Below are positions 27,496 to 40,912 of a stretch of 64,000 nt of DNA, piece after piece (positions within the stretch are counted from its first letter, which is position 1; the number at the start of each line of letters is the position of its first letter). The DNA is from Struthidea cinerea. Its lineage: Eukaryota; Chordata; Aves; Passeriformes; Corcoracidae. The notes below the pieces were generated by a model, which saw only the letters and a program-made list of their open reading frames with translations, was not told the DNA's origin and made no database searches. The DNA is taken from assembly GCA_013397865.1 (NCBI GenBank), contig VZTI01003113.1, positions 678,884 through 742,883 on the forward strand, given 5' to 3'. The position numbers and the translations under genes are program-made.

Positions 27496-30400
27496 TCCCT
27501 ATAAAGTGTAATGCTGCATCTCATCTAAACATTCCTCGAGGGAATGTGATATATAAAAATAGGCTCTGGTCTAATTGCAGATAGGAAGATTGTCTCCAAT
27601 CGGGCTGGTTCCCGCGGCAGACAGGAATAGTAGCTGGTTTTTCAAAGGTCTGTCCCAGAAGCAGCGCTTCAGCTGGAGCCCGAGGTTTCCTGCCCACGAA
27701 GGACGAGCTCCATCCCCCTGAGCTCCTTCAGCTTCACTTCCCCATCTCCAACTTTGCACCACGAATTCCAGCACCTCAGCAACAAAAATCCTTGCTGAGA
27801 GCACCCACAGGGACCTGCTGCCACAGGGGCTTGGCAGCTCTCAGCAGCCACCTGAACTGTCCCAGACCCACAGAAGGCAACTAAATGGCTCAAAATCCTT
27901 GTGTTACCTTTAAAATCCTCAGTTTTCCCATGGGTGAGGCCCTTGGCTTGTGCTCCTGTAAAAGCAGGACCCCAGAACTGCTGCTCTTGGGCTCCCTCCC
28001 AGATAAGAGTGAAGGAGAACGGCCGAGGTACTGGCAATCTCGAAGGCACTTGGATGCCCCAGTCACTTCCCAGGGTCCATTCCCAGATACATTCCTTGAT
28101 AATGAGAAGACAAGGATGTGGTTTCTGAGAACCAGAGGCTAATGGATAACACCAAAGTGTAAAATGCAAGGATCACCAAAGCCCCGCTAATTTAATTTGC
28201 TCATTGGTTTGTTTAATTAATGGAGTCTTGGGGAAAAGAAGGAAGTATTTGCAAACTGCCCATTAAATATGTCTAAAAGTTGGTAATTTCAACATCTGTT
28301 TAATTTTACCTCTCTTGTCCCAGGTAGTGACCAGGAGCTCACAGCCAAGGTGCAAAAGCATTGGCTCACAGCCTTTTGATTTCAGTTCCCAAAAGATCGT
28401 GACCCCCAGGCTGCATAAAAAAAAAATGTAACCTGAGGAATAACAGGAATGCCACAATAATCAGCATTGATGTTCCCTCTCGCCCACTCCAGCACAAATC
28501 AGGAATTATGCCCTGAAAGCCAAGGGGGCTGCACTGCCACAGGAGAGGATCCAGCTCAGCTGGCTCCAAACCCTGCGATGCCTGAGAGACACGTGAGTCT
28601 GGCGCAAGAGAAAATGCAGGATTGGGTCCAGCACCAGAAATAAAGGGCCAGTGGTCAGTTTTGGAGCTCTGCGTCCTTCCCCACATTGGTAGGATGTCAT
28701 CATCCTCCACGGCAGAGGTGGCAGAACACGGCCCTGGTGCTTTCCATGCCTGTGAAGCTGCTCCTGTCAGGATGGGAGCATTCTTTCCAGGAGCAGCATC
28801 TGGGCCATGCAGACAGGCAGCCCAGAGGAGCTGCCCGGGGTAAAGGGATGCTAAGCAAACTTGCATCTCTGGAGAGCTCATCATTAAGCAGGCAGTGCTC
28901 TTTAGCCCTAAAAAATTGCTGAACCAGCCCAGTTATGCTGCAGGGAGGGGAGAACATCACGCCAGCTGCCAGTCAATCCCTGCTTAACTCCACCGCTAAC
29001 AGAACTATTTTGGGTCTCCCAGGAGCTGCAACTCTGAATTCAAAAGTCCTTTTCCACCTTTTCCTCTCCATCAGCAAAGTTTCCCTGAGCAGCAGCCAGC
29101 TTTGTGCCAGCTGTGCGCTCCCCAGCAGCGACGGGGACATCATCCTGCCACCACCCACATCGGCACCTCCTGGGCTCACGGCAGAGAACGGCCAGCTCGT
29201 GACACCTGCACGGATGGTGCCAGCTCTGCCAGGGCACAGCCTCTCTTCACACCTGATAAATTAATTCCCAGCACCAAAGGACAATTAATCACTTCTATCA
29301 CCTTTCACTTCTTCCCCAGCATAACCCAAATTCTGCCAGTGGATGGCCAGGTGTGGAGGGGAGAGCAGGTGAGCACAGCTCACACATCGAGAACCTTTTG
29401 CAGAGGGAGAGGCTGCCCAGAGAGCCAAACACCCCAGGATGTGGAGGGAAGCCATGATCCTTGCCAGATGAAATAAAGGCAACCTCAGTTAATGAGGGAG
29501 CCTCATTTGAACTGGGCAGCTTTGCTGGGCTGCTGCAAGCAGGGCTGGGCCTTGAGAGCCAGCACGTGCAGATCAGGGCTTTCGTGCTCACCTGGACACT
29601 CGCAAAAGAGGTGACAGTACCTCATCCAAAGCTCCCCCTAAACCTCTCCATCAGCGGAAGAGGGGAGGAGTGATGCGTGTCCCGCCCATTGGGTTGGGCA
29701 ATGTAGCAGTTCACAGGTCAGCACAACCTCTTCATTTCAGTCAAGGCTACATTACCCAGCCAGTTCCCAAACCTCACGCCTGTCCCTCACTGCTGCTCAT
29801 TGCTATGAACCATCCAGACGTGGGCAGATGGGAATCATGCTCAGACAGCACCAATCGGGTGGTGGCCAAACCTCTGTGGATCTCCTGACTCCTAAAGCAA
29901 TGGATGAACCTCACACGATTACCCTGTCTGGCTGCCTCCCTGCCTCTACCTAAAATTTGGACCTGTTGGCTGATTTTCATCAAGTTTGCCAAAGTGATGG
30001 GCAGCAGTGAGGGTAAGAACCTCTTCCCCTCTGTTTTTGCCCTCAGAGGAGGCTGCCATGTGAGCTCCATGGGGCTGGCACACACCAGCCAGCCTGGGAA
30101 AGCCACGAGCTCCCGGAGAGCAGCTCCCCCGTGCTCCCCCGCACAGCAAATGACAGGTTTGTTCCCTCTACTTATTTCCCTGTGCCAGTAAACACAACAA
30201 TAAATAGCAAGCTGCAGGAGGCAGATGATTGTGTGGTGAAAGGTGGAAAACATCTAAAAATGATTTAAAGCAGGGAGGAGAATAGGAAGAGAGGACTGTG
30301 GATTATAATCTCTGAGGAGGAGGAGGAGCTGCTCGGCTGGGGAAAGGCAGCAGAGGCAGGGAAGGTTTTCCTTCCCACCCTGCTGCTCCTTGCTTCGGAT

Positions 30401-31629
30401 GATGCTCAGGTCCTCTGTGCAGGTCCCTCCTTGCAAAGGTCCCCACACCCAGCCCTGTGGGACCCCAGTAGCCCCAGCCCTGGGACAGGAGCAGGGGCAG
30501 CACTGCAGGGGCTGGACCCTTTAAAAACTCCTAAGGAACAGGGACACAGGGCATGGACACTTTAAAGCTGAAGAGAGATTATCTAGCTGCCATTTCAACA
30601 CGCTGGTAAATCAAAGTCGATGGAAGCCATATGCTCTGCTGGGAAGCATCCATCTCGTTGCCAGGGAAACATCCTTCCCATTTAAAATGGCAGGCAAAGG
30701 CTTGCAAAAACCTGCTTTTAACCCCCTTTTCTCAGGCATGATCCAAGTCCCCCAGCAGCTCCCCCAGCCCTACGGCATTGAGCTGTACTGCTGCCTGGGA
30801 GAGCTGCTGCAGCTTAGCCTGGGAACACAAGAAGGAGATGGTGCCTCTCCCGTGGGGTCCAGAGGAAATCAGCGCCAGCCTGGCAGCAGTGAGATCCCAC
30901 ATCAAATTCCCAGCTTAGTCCCAAGCCAGCTTCCACAGTTCATTCTTCTGGAAAAAAACAGGGAATCACCTGCCTGGGTCACATCCAGCGGCTCCACCAG
31001 GGATGCTGCAGGTGCCTGGTACAGACACACACAGATGTGCCCAGCTGTGGGGCAAGACCCTGCTGCGGCAAGGGAATGACCAACAGCACGAGCATGGTTG
31101 GGTTTGTGCTGCTCAAACCATCTCCTGCAGAGCTGCAGGTACCACCCATTCCTTACAAGCAGCGAGCACGAATCTGACCTTGGGAATTACGGCAATCCGC
31201 AGCCAGGACTGCAGGATCCCGGAGCCACGGGAAACCAGCACTGAGCTCAGCAGCTGGCTGGATCTGCAGCTGGCCCTGGGTCTCCTGCTCTGCATCTGCA
31301 CCTTCTCCTAGCTCCCTCGAAGCCAGAGGTACAGTTCTTGCTCTAGCACGGCCAGGCTGGTTTGCCAGGGCCTCTGTCAGCTGCCGGAGGAGGAGGTGAT
31401 GGGGATGTGGGACGGAGAACTCCCAGAGCACAATTTATAATCTGGCACCATGGAAGTCATGGCAACAAACACTCCTCAGCCTATTAGCGCTAATGAATTT
31501 GCATGGGATTTTGTTGTAAACAGAAGACACAAACCAGTGCCCACTGGGACAAAACTGGACATCCTCTTGCAAAGATGTTACTTCTCTGTGTTTCCCCCGC
31601 CACCTAAGCCTCTCATGATTTTCTTTTTT

Positions 31630-31780
31630 ATAGAATCACAGAATGGTTTGGGTTGGAGGGGACCTTAAAGATCACCTCATTCCCACCCTCCTGCCATGGG
31701 CAGGGACACCTTTCACTACTTTCACTAGACCACGTTGCTCTGAGCCCCATCCAACCTGGCCTTGAACAGTTCCAGCCCCT
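31630..31780 (-). mobile_element. CR1 LINE 3'-end fragment
   Basis: Starts ATAGAATCACAGAATGGTTT, which includes the 8-base tail repeats, and continues through CCATGGGCAGGGACACC and CATCCAACCTGGCCTTGAAC to a T9 run. In KCNQ2 intron 1. Confidence 0.92.
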
Positions 31781-32059
31781 TTTTTTTTAAACAGCTCTCA
31801 TTTATTGTAAATCCCATAAGCAGATGAAGTAAAAAACACAGCATTTTCTATTCTGATAAGTAACCATGCCTTAAAAACATTTATAATGGAGATCAGAGAC
31901 AATATTCAATAATTCAAAACCTAGGAAGGCCTGATGGGACAAGGATACATCCTGAAGGCTCCTTGTCTGTATGGGAAATGGTTATTGCAGCTGGAGGAGG
32001 GAGAGGCTAGGGTTACAGCCTGGGGAGCAGGGATGCTGGATTTTTATGCTGCAGGCACC

Positions 32060-32160
32060 CTGTGTCACTGAATTCCTCTGCACCTCAGCTCCCAACTGGA
32101 AAACGGGGTGATGATTCCCCCCAGCACACAGAGGCACAGCTGAGGTTAAGCCCAGGTCTA
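32060..32160 (+). mobile_element. Old MIR/L2-like relic
   Basis: Contains CTCTGCACCTCAGCTCCCAA then CTGGAAAACGGGGTGATGAT, matching the CTCTGTGCCTCAGTTTCCC...TGTAAAATGGGG core of MIR. In KCNQ2 intron 1. Confidence 0.5.
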
Positions 32161-35100
32161 GCTCAAGATATGTCCATGGCCCTCAGCAAGCAATAAATCC
32201 TTCTGGAGTAGCACAAAGCCTGGCACAAAACCACTGCAAAGCACACCAGCAACCAGGGCTCACGTGGACCAGAGCCAACACAGCATCTGAAACGAGAGCA
32301 CAAAGCCACCCGAGAGCTCACAGGAGCAGTGTCCTCCAGCACATGACCCCAGGCCATGTCCAGCACCACAGCCAAGGGGTTGGTCCTCCCCTAGGTAAGA
32401 GCCCAAGGCAGTTGCAACAGTCCTAAACCCCTCTCCCGGATGCTGACTTGGCTCCGGAGCCAGCGGCAGCAGCCGGTGCGGAGCCCGCGAGCAGACGCCG
32501 CAGCACGAATCCCCCACCAGGGCATCCTGCTCCTGCCAGAGCCGGGCAGGAGTCACCTTCACTCGGTGGCATGGGAGCCAGCTCTCCCTGGCGACTCGTC
32601 AGCCAGCTCCGAGATATGCTCGGGCTGTCTGGGAATTATGTCAGCGGGCGCTGTAAATATCCAGTGGCCCTTTTATGATCCCGCACGCTCCTGCTACCTC
32701 CCGCTTGGCTCGGAGCCGCGTGCGTGCTCTGCGCTGTGCGCTCAGGACACCGACAGCGATACAAAGCAATGAATGGATAACAGCCAGGTAGTATTCGGAG
32801 TCACAGCATCCTCAGCCTGCTGCTAAACCAAAGCAGGAGCTGTTCCATCCCGGTTGTGTAACCCGGCCTCGCAGGACATTCCCCATAATTAGAGGGCCTT
32901 TCCCTGCAGTCCCATGGGGGCCATATGCTGCACTCATGAAGGGATGCTCAGAGCTGAGCTTCCTCTCCAGCACATATTTTCAGTCTTCCCTAGAAACGGC
33001 AAAGAGCAAGAGGAAGCAGGAAGGAGGGGAAAAAAAAGTTTAATTAATCTTCATTTAATGTCTGCTGTCTTTTAGCAAATGGAAAATAAGTGAGCAAGCC
33101 CATCAGGCCTGTGCTTCTTCCCTGGGCTTTACCAGCCCTTGTGTTTCCCAGATGGGATGCACATCCCAGCAGGCCACTGCAGCCAGCAGGGAAAGCCATC
33201 ACAGGGTCAGGCTTGACTCCGGCCACTCTTCCCAACACATCCTACAGGGATGTGGCTGCAGGGTAGATGGACTTCCCCAAAAACAGATGGGGAGGCAATT
33301 CATTACCTTCATGAACTTTTTCATGGAGGTTCAGCCTGTTTCTCTTCAGTGGGCTGGGGTTGGGCAGGTGCTCCCTGCCAAACACATACCCACAGAAGGC
33401 TGTTTGCAAAGACAGGCAGCAAAAATGGCAGGTTCAGTGGAGGTGCTCCCCAGGTGCCCGAGCTCTTGCATATGGATGGGTGAAGTCCAGGCAAGATCTA
33501 ACCCTGAAATATTAGCAGGTCTCCTAGGTTTGGCTATTCCAAGGCTTGAGTGGAGACCTGAGACTGAGATGGGTCCCACCTACTCGTAGATGTTTACATC
33601 CCCACCTCCTAGTAGAAACAGTCGGATGGAAACAACCTTAGAGTCCCATTCCCTTGTCTTATTCAGACACTTTCCCTATAGTTGCAACCTCAAATTATTC
33701 CCCCCATCCTAAGAACCAAACCACGAGATCACATTAACCAAGTTTCTTTAGTGCTGATGCGGATTAAGTGCTTCGTTCCCTCAGGCTATGGAGACACAGC
33801 CCTCATGAAGTGCCAGCAATTGAGTTCAAGACATAATGACATGAGGACTTGTCCCTCTGGCTCAGGGTGATGCTTAATTGGGTGTGAAGTCAGCTTTGGG
33901 ATGAACACTGCCATTAGCATGCTGGCTTCTGTGCATCTCCCGGAGAGGTGTTACGTGAGGGGCTCTCCTTCCCCCCCAGATTCACAGCAGGGCAGATTTC
34001 TGCAGCCATGGGCTGTGTCTGAAAAGGCCCATCCAGGGAAAAATGACACAATGAAATTCCTGTGCTGGCAGTGTCTCAGAGGAGCCCATCCACGTTTGCC
34101 CATGGCACCTCCAGTCCCTGCTCTAATGCCAACAGAGACTTACAGACACTCAATACCTCATCTCTGCTTCTCCCACTGATCAAAAACCCAACAGCACCAG
34201 CAAAGCAACCTCTGGGGAGTAAAGACGGTACAAATCCCAGCTCCCCCTCAGCCATGAGCCACTGCAGAGCAAGTGCTTCTCCTGGACAAGGACAGACATT
34301 GCACTGGGTCCCCACGAGAGGTCCCAGCAGCTCCACACCCCAAGATGGACAAACATCCCATGCAAGCTCCTACCCCTGCTCAGACGGCCCTGCTCCTTCA
34401 GCCAGGAGAGATGGGATCAGCAGCACGGATCTTCCAAAGGATGGAGCCAGTTTGAGGGTTGGTTTTGTTGCTCATTCAAGCCTGGAGTCTTTATATAGTG
34501 TCAGGGCAGGATCCAAAAGCGGAAGAGAGACACCCACTCCCAGGGAGTGTAACACACACACTGAAATAAATAGCTCCCTGCCTAAGGGGATGACTCAGGA
34601 ATCTCACTAGTCCTTAAAGCACAAATCACTGCTAATAATCCCCAGCAAACTTGGAGGAAGGCCTAGCAAGAGGTCAGCTGGGCAAGACGTGGCATTTCCA
34701 GCCTTGCCAGGCATAAAGGAAGAGGAAGGTTGGGTAACCTCTGAAAAATAACAATGTCCAGCCTTGAAGCAATGGTCACACCAGCCTAAGCCCTTCCTGC
34801 AGTCCACCTGCCTCAGGAGCAGTAGTCCTTGTTATTGGGGAGAGGTTTTAGTTTTCACTGCCTCTTCTGTAAGCACTCAGGCTTAGCCACCATATGGCTT
34901 GAAGTGGCAGGAGGCAACAGAGCCTCACTCCCTGTTTGTCCAGCTATAATATACAGATATTTATATTTAGTTCTTTTGCTCTCCTCTTGAGTGAAAGATG
35001 GAGTGCTCTTACATCCCTTATTACGTTCCTCAGATCAGGTAACGAACCTCCCAGCGAGCATAAACTCAATTAATGGCCACTTGGAGACTCAGAGTTGAGC

Positions 35101-38100
35101 ACAAACCCATAAACATGCAGGAGAACGTCTCCCAGAGCTGTCATTTCGCTGCCACATGTAACACTCCAACAGGAGAAAGTCAATAAGACCCATTCAGAGC
35201 CCTCTACGTGCTGCATCTGTAATGAACAGTGAGATCACAGCAAAGTGTCCCTCTGTGGGTGATCCATGTCGTTGGGAAGATGCCACCTTCATCCTCCCAG
35301 CCCAATGTTAGCCCTGCCGAGGTTCTTAGACTTTAGGTTGGCCAAAGCTAACCCCACCTTCCTTTGCAAACCCAAGGAGCACAGACAGACACCAACCCAC
35401 CAATCAAAAAGCAAATCAGGCGACAGGAAATGCTGTTCAAAAGAGAAGTGGAGCAAAGAGAACATTTACCAGCAATGCTCCAACAACTATTTTATGCCTT
35501 TTCTGTGTCTTGACTGCTCAATGCACCAAGTCTTCCAGCAGGGACTGGCTCTTTTTGCCTTGATGGACAGAACAGAAGCTTGAAGACTTCTACTCACATT
35601 AGGGGTGCTTGCACACTGCTGTAATATTAATAGAACAATATTTTCCCCTTTCTATTAATTTTAACTTTTCTTTGACTGACTTTTTCTTTTTCCTTTGCGC
35701 CCCATATCAGTTTTTCCCACCACATCAACCCAAATCTGCAAGAAACAGACACTGCAGGTACCCAAACACAACCTACTGCCCTCACACAAGAGACACACGA
35801 GGGGTACACAAGTTACCCTTGAGCCAGGATTTCTGATAGTTTATTTTTTTCCTGGGCATCATGATAACTCCATGGGGAGTGACGGGCTCACTATGGGAGC
35901 TGCGTTAGGAGTGCCTGCCCTGCTGTGCTCATCCCTTGCAGTGCGTGACAGCAGCTCCGCTGCCACCCCAGCCCTAATTTGCTCCCACACTGTCACCTCC
36001 CCAGGGCTGGCAGAGCTCTAAACGAGAGAGCAGGACTGCCAGGCAGATCAGGGTTTGTTTACAAATGAGGAATTTGTGAATGCCTGGGAAAGACCCTCTG
36101 GAAGGCAAGATCTGTCCTGAAGAGACCAAGCACCAGCCACGATGGCCTGCCAGGAAGTTCAGATGAAGAGCCTTCTAACCCAGTCATTCCCTCTGCCTTC
36201 GTCTGTCCTTGTGTTCCCTGTCCCACCCTCCCGTGGGAGGCAGTAGAAAAAGGAGGACCTCTGAATGAAGATGGCAACTGGACACTTCCCTTTGAAACAC
36301 AACTGGAGCTGCTTAGGAACTGCAACCAGTATCAACAAGGATTGATTCCTTCTGATTTCTCCCAGTCTTGAGTTGCAGATCACAAGAGCTGATCGGGGTT
36401 TGCTACGAAAGTTCAATTCTCAAAACCACTTCTCAAAGGTGGATCTCAGACCCAGGTCACCCCTGATCAGTGTGGATCAGCTTCATCTCTCCCCTTCACC
36501 TTACCTGGTGGGGTGTCCACATTGTAGTTCTGGCTTTGAACACCCCATTTCCCATAGGCTGTGGCAGGAGGTGGGAGATGCCTCAACTGACTCCTGTTTT
36601 TCAGTTTGAAATCCTGCCAGGCTCTGTCTTTTCTCCTCCTTGCCTGGACTGCTCCCACCCAGCTCTCACTGAGGTGTGCAAGGGAATTTAGGCTCCCTCT
36701 GCCATCAACAGAGAGAAATGGACACTTCCAGAAGGCAAACCTGCCCACCTAAGCCTGCACTGAGGCTCCTGGGGGATTTCCACGAGGAACCCAGCATGTA
36801 ACTGAGCATCACCAAATTCACAATGACAGCCCACTGCACCTTAAACATCTATAGGTCCCAAGACAAATCAGGTGACTGCTCAGTTACAGGACTTGCACCC
36901 AGCAGCCCCAGTGACTCTGATGTAGCTTTAAATCGCCTCCCTACAGCAGCAAGAGGTGAGAAGATTCCAGAGGTCTTCTTGCTTCCTCTCTTGGAAAAAG
37001 CTGCTCTTTGACATCCAATCCACTCAAAAAAAAATCACTGGATGGATGCTTACCAACACCAAAACTTTTCCACACATCTAAAAAGCACATTAAGAGGCTG
37101 GAGTGATGCCAAAGAGAGACCAGAGAGTTCTGCAGGAACTCTCTGCTTTCCCTCATCTATTGGCAGTTGTACAGCCAAGAAGCCCTGAGGCTGCAACGAA
37201 GCAGCTCTTGCCATCCCCGCCAGTGCCTTGTGCGAGATACTCCCCACCAAACACGGTGAGTAATTATTTCAGTGCCTCACAATAAACGCACACGACGCCC
37301 CCAAGACACCTCCGCTGTCAGTGTCACAGGAGGCTGCGTTTGCAGCTTACCCAGGATAAGGCCACGAGAACCGTGTGGGGAGCCGAGGTCACCACAGCTT
37401 CAGGGAACCGAGCAAGTTCACACACCTTGCTCACCACACAGCTTGCTCTTACTGGAAGAAAAAATTCACATTGAAATTTACATTGATCTACTCCTGCAGT
37501 CCTGGTGGAATCATCTTTTGTCACAGGTGACTGTCAGAACAGCCTAAGTCTTTTTGTCTTGCAACCTGATTAGGAGCCATTTAAATATATGGTGGTGAAG
37601 GACCCAGCACCCACCGTCCTTCTGCACTACCTGGTTTTGCCATCATGTGCTCACCAGTCAAGTACATCTAAATACACTCTAAATGCATTCTAAACACAGT
37701 CATGAAACTCAGTTCAGACCACCACAACAATCTGGTTTTGCAATGTGGTTCCTTTTGGATCATCGGGGGCTAAAATCACCACATTATTCTAAAGAAACGT
37801 GTAGCTCAGCGCTGAGACTCCTCTCTTTGATGTACAGGGCCATCACACCAACAGGGACAGGCCATTAATCCTTCGTAGGAATCACTCAGCTCTACCCTAT
37901 CTGTTCTATAGGAGATTACACGGCAGGAAAAGGGACTGGCACATCTCCCTGTCACCACAATTCAAAGAAGAATCTGTTCCTTGGGAACTAAGAAACCAAC
38001 TGAGCATTTGGGCTACCTTAGAAAGGGTTATACAGGGCTAAGTGTTTGCTACTTAACTCCAAGAAGCCAAACACTAAATTCACGTGCTTTTTATCCTTGT

Positions 38101-40809
38101 GAGCACCATTGATGCCTGACAGGAAAACCCTCTGCCCTGCTCACCCTGCCTTGCCAAAGGAGTGACACCGTGTCTCACCCTGTCATCCCTTCCTTCTGCT
38201 GAAATGCAAAAAAAAAACCAAATCAAGAAACCTGATTTTCGTAACCATATCTCTTTGAGCTATGCCCACCTTCCCTCTAGAACAGGATTTGGGGCTTGCA
38301 TTTTGGGGTATTCCTTTCTTTTATACATCGAGCCATAGCGAGACATCTGGCTGAGGTGTTTGCAGCACAAAAAGGAGGTCACCCAGGGGATCGGCTTGTT
38401 TTTCATTTCCTTAATGTCAGTGTGGGGTGAATGTGACGGCTGGAACGTGACACATTAAAGCGACTGTAATCAGGTTGCTCCCACCAAGCTCTGAGTAAGC
38501 AGCTGGAGAGGAGCTCGTGAGGCATCCCCCAGGGAAGGTCCCCTGGTCCCTGGCGTGGACACGACCCCACAGCTCAGGGCAGCAGCACTGGAGGTCAGAG
38601 CCCAGCAGGTCCATTAAGCTCAGCACCTGCGGGAGATCTGTACTGGCCCCTTCATCCCACTCAGCCTGGAGGTGGGAAGGAGAAGCCAGGAGAGGTCCCT
38701 GTACATCACTGGTGGATGGGCTGAGTTTGGTGGCCTCATACCTGCCCACAACAACCCTGGGGGAGGGCTGCCCATGAACCACCACTCCTCAGGGCTTGGG
38801 GATGGACAATCGAGACTGTCAGACCACATTTACCCTGAATTCTGGTGTAAGAGATTATCTGGGAATGGATCTATGTGAAACAACCATGCTTTTATCAGTT
38901 CTGAGGAGTGAAAGGGGTCACAAAAGAGGCCACTTCTGCAAAGAGAAACCCTGGAACTCCAGGGAAGCACCTCATCCACTCTCCATGCTCCCCCTGTGCC
39001 AGCCATGGCAGGATGCAGGCAGGACACTGGAGAGAGAGGTGGTTTGTCTGGGTGGAAAGGGAAGAACAAATGGGATCAGGATGGTACAAGGAAATTTTAA
39101 TAGAATTAGACAGGGAGGAAATGTTCCTCCTTATTATAATTTAAGTCCGTGCACTTGCTTAATTAACTAAATGTATGGTGCACAGTATGCGGATGAAAAA
39201 CGCACCCAAACTATTTTTAACACGGTTAAAGAGACGCATTAGGGTTGTAAATTCTAAGTAGGAAATGCAAGAATTATGTTGGTTCCTGAGCACACAGCTT
39301 TAAAAGTGCCTGAATCCAGGCTGGTTTCGTGCCACTGCTCCAAAAGCAGCCCCTTCTTCAGCTCAGGGACCCAACGTGAGCAGCTCACCCAGGGATAAGC
39401 AAATGTGTCTCCAGACACCTCAGACCATGGGGGTGCCCAGTGCGAGTACCTTGCTTGGGCTGGCACAGAACACAGTGATGCCTCCTGAAATAAGATGGCA
39501 GGCAGGGACAAAAATCACTTTCAAGTATTACAGCCCTTCCTGAGCACAGGACAGGTTACAGAAACCAAGCCAAAAGGACAAGAAGGGAAAAAAAAATATT
39601 CAGAGTAATAAAATGGAAAAATTTTGGAAGCCAAATGCCCACCTGTACAGAGAACTACCCTGAGATCTAAGTGCTTCTGCGCCCCTAAAAAAGCCTAACC
39701 TGCTCTTTAGACACAGCTCAACTTTTCAAGTTTCAGCTCAGCCTTGAACAGAATGAAGCCATGTGCTGCATTGATAAGGATCTGTCAAAAAAAAAGGAAA
39801 AAAGTGGGGAGGAATAGAAAAGAAAGATGTTGAGAGAAATACTGGGAGAAGGTGAGAGATAAGGGAGGCTCAGACCTCTGGGAGCCAGAGACCACCTCTA
39901 GCTACACTCAAAAATGGGGCCCACCAGGCTCAGCTGTCCATGGGGTTGTGCAAAATATGTCATATATATGACAGACACAGCTCGCAAGAGCAGGTCACCC
40001 AGTTGTGTCAGTGTAGGAAGAGCTATTAAGCACAAAAATGAATCATAACACAGAAATATAAAACCGTGCTTCTGCTCACAGAGGTAGCGGCGCTTCTAGA
40101 GAGGCAACATCTGAGATGAGACCGGGGCTGGGGGAGTGAGAGATTCCCTGGTTTGAATTTCCCTGATTTCTTATGCATGAAATGGTGCGAAAGGGAATGA
40201 TCGACAGCAGGAAGAGGTGGGGAATGAAATCAGATGGATTGGATCTAGGATGCAGCACTGGAAATAAATGCAACCTGCACAAGCATCTCAAGGCAGAGCA
40301 TCCATGGCCCGGTGCAGAACCAGCCTGGGCCTCTGCAGGCAGGAATTTAGCCAAGGTACGTACCCAGAGGCACCTCTCATATTTATTGAAACATCTCCAC
40401 GCTGGGAGAGCCCCGATAGTTTTTGTCTTGGCTTTGGGTGCAGGGAGCTGCCTGAGCAGCCCCGGAGCAGCTCCACGCCTGGAAAGGCAGCTAGGTCTGT
40501 GAGCATCTCTACAAGCTAAACCCCAGCCTTGCAGCATCACAAACTCACTCACGCTGGAAATAAATCTCCACACAAGAAAGTCCCTGTGAGCAGCAGGAGC
40601 AGGGAAATAGCGGCACTGGTAGTAGGGGGGGCTGACTGAGCCCAAGACAGCGGCAGGACAGGGCACCCTCATCCACAGTCTTCTTCAGGACTCCCATTCC
40701 TGCAGGATGAGGGCTAAAGGTGCTTTTGTGGTCCAGGCTTTGGCACAAAATGGGGTTTGGGGCAGCAGGAGACAGAGTGACCCCAAGAGCACAGGTAGGG
40801 CACTGCGCT

Positions 40810-40912
40810 GGTTATCAGGACATGGGAATGGCTCCAGCTCTTCCATACAAACTTTGTGACCTTGAGGCAGTCTTGTCATCCTCCCACATCTTTGAATAAG
40901 CTTTTTATCTGT
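40810..40912 (+). mobile_element. Old MIR/L2-like relic
   Basis: Contains GGCTCCAGCTCTTCCATAC and TTTGTGACCTTGAGGCAGTC, in the order of the MIR core (CCCAGCTCTGCCAC...TGTGTGACCTTGGGCAAGTC). In KCNQ2 intron 1. Confidence 0.45.

Noticed and set aside
29690..29765. Imperfect inverted repeat (GGGCAATGTAGC and GCTACATTACCC)
   Set aside because: Arms of about 12 bases with a mismatch and a loop of about 45 bases are expected by chance at this scale; no miRNA-like hairpin.
40630..40660. Second RE1-like half site (GACAGCG) in intron 1
   Set aside because: Only the right half resembles the consensus; the left half has several mismatches.
40076..40672. 198-codon minus-strand frame
   Set aside because: Overlaps a candidate MIR-rich part of intron 1; composition is consistent with chance and no homology is recognised.
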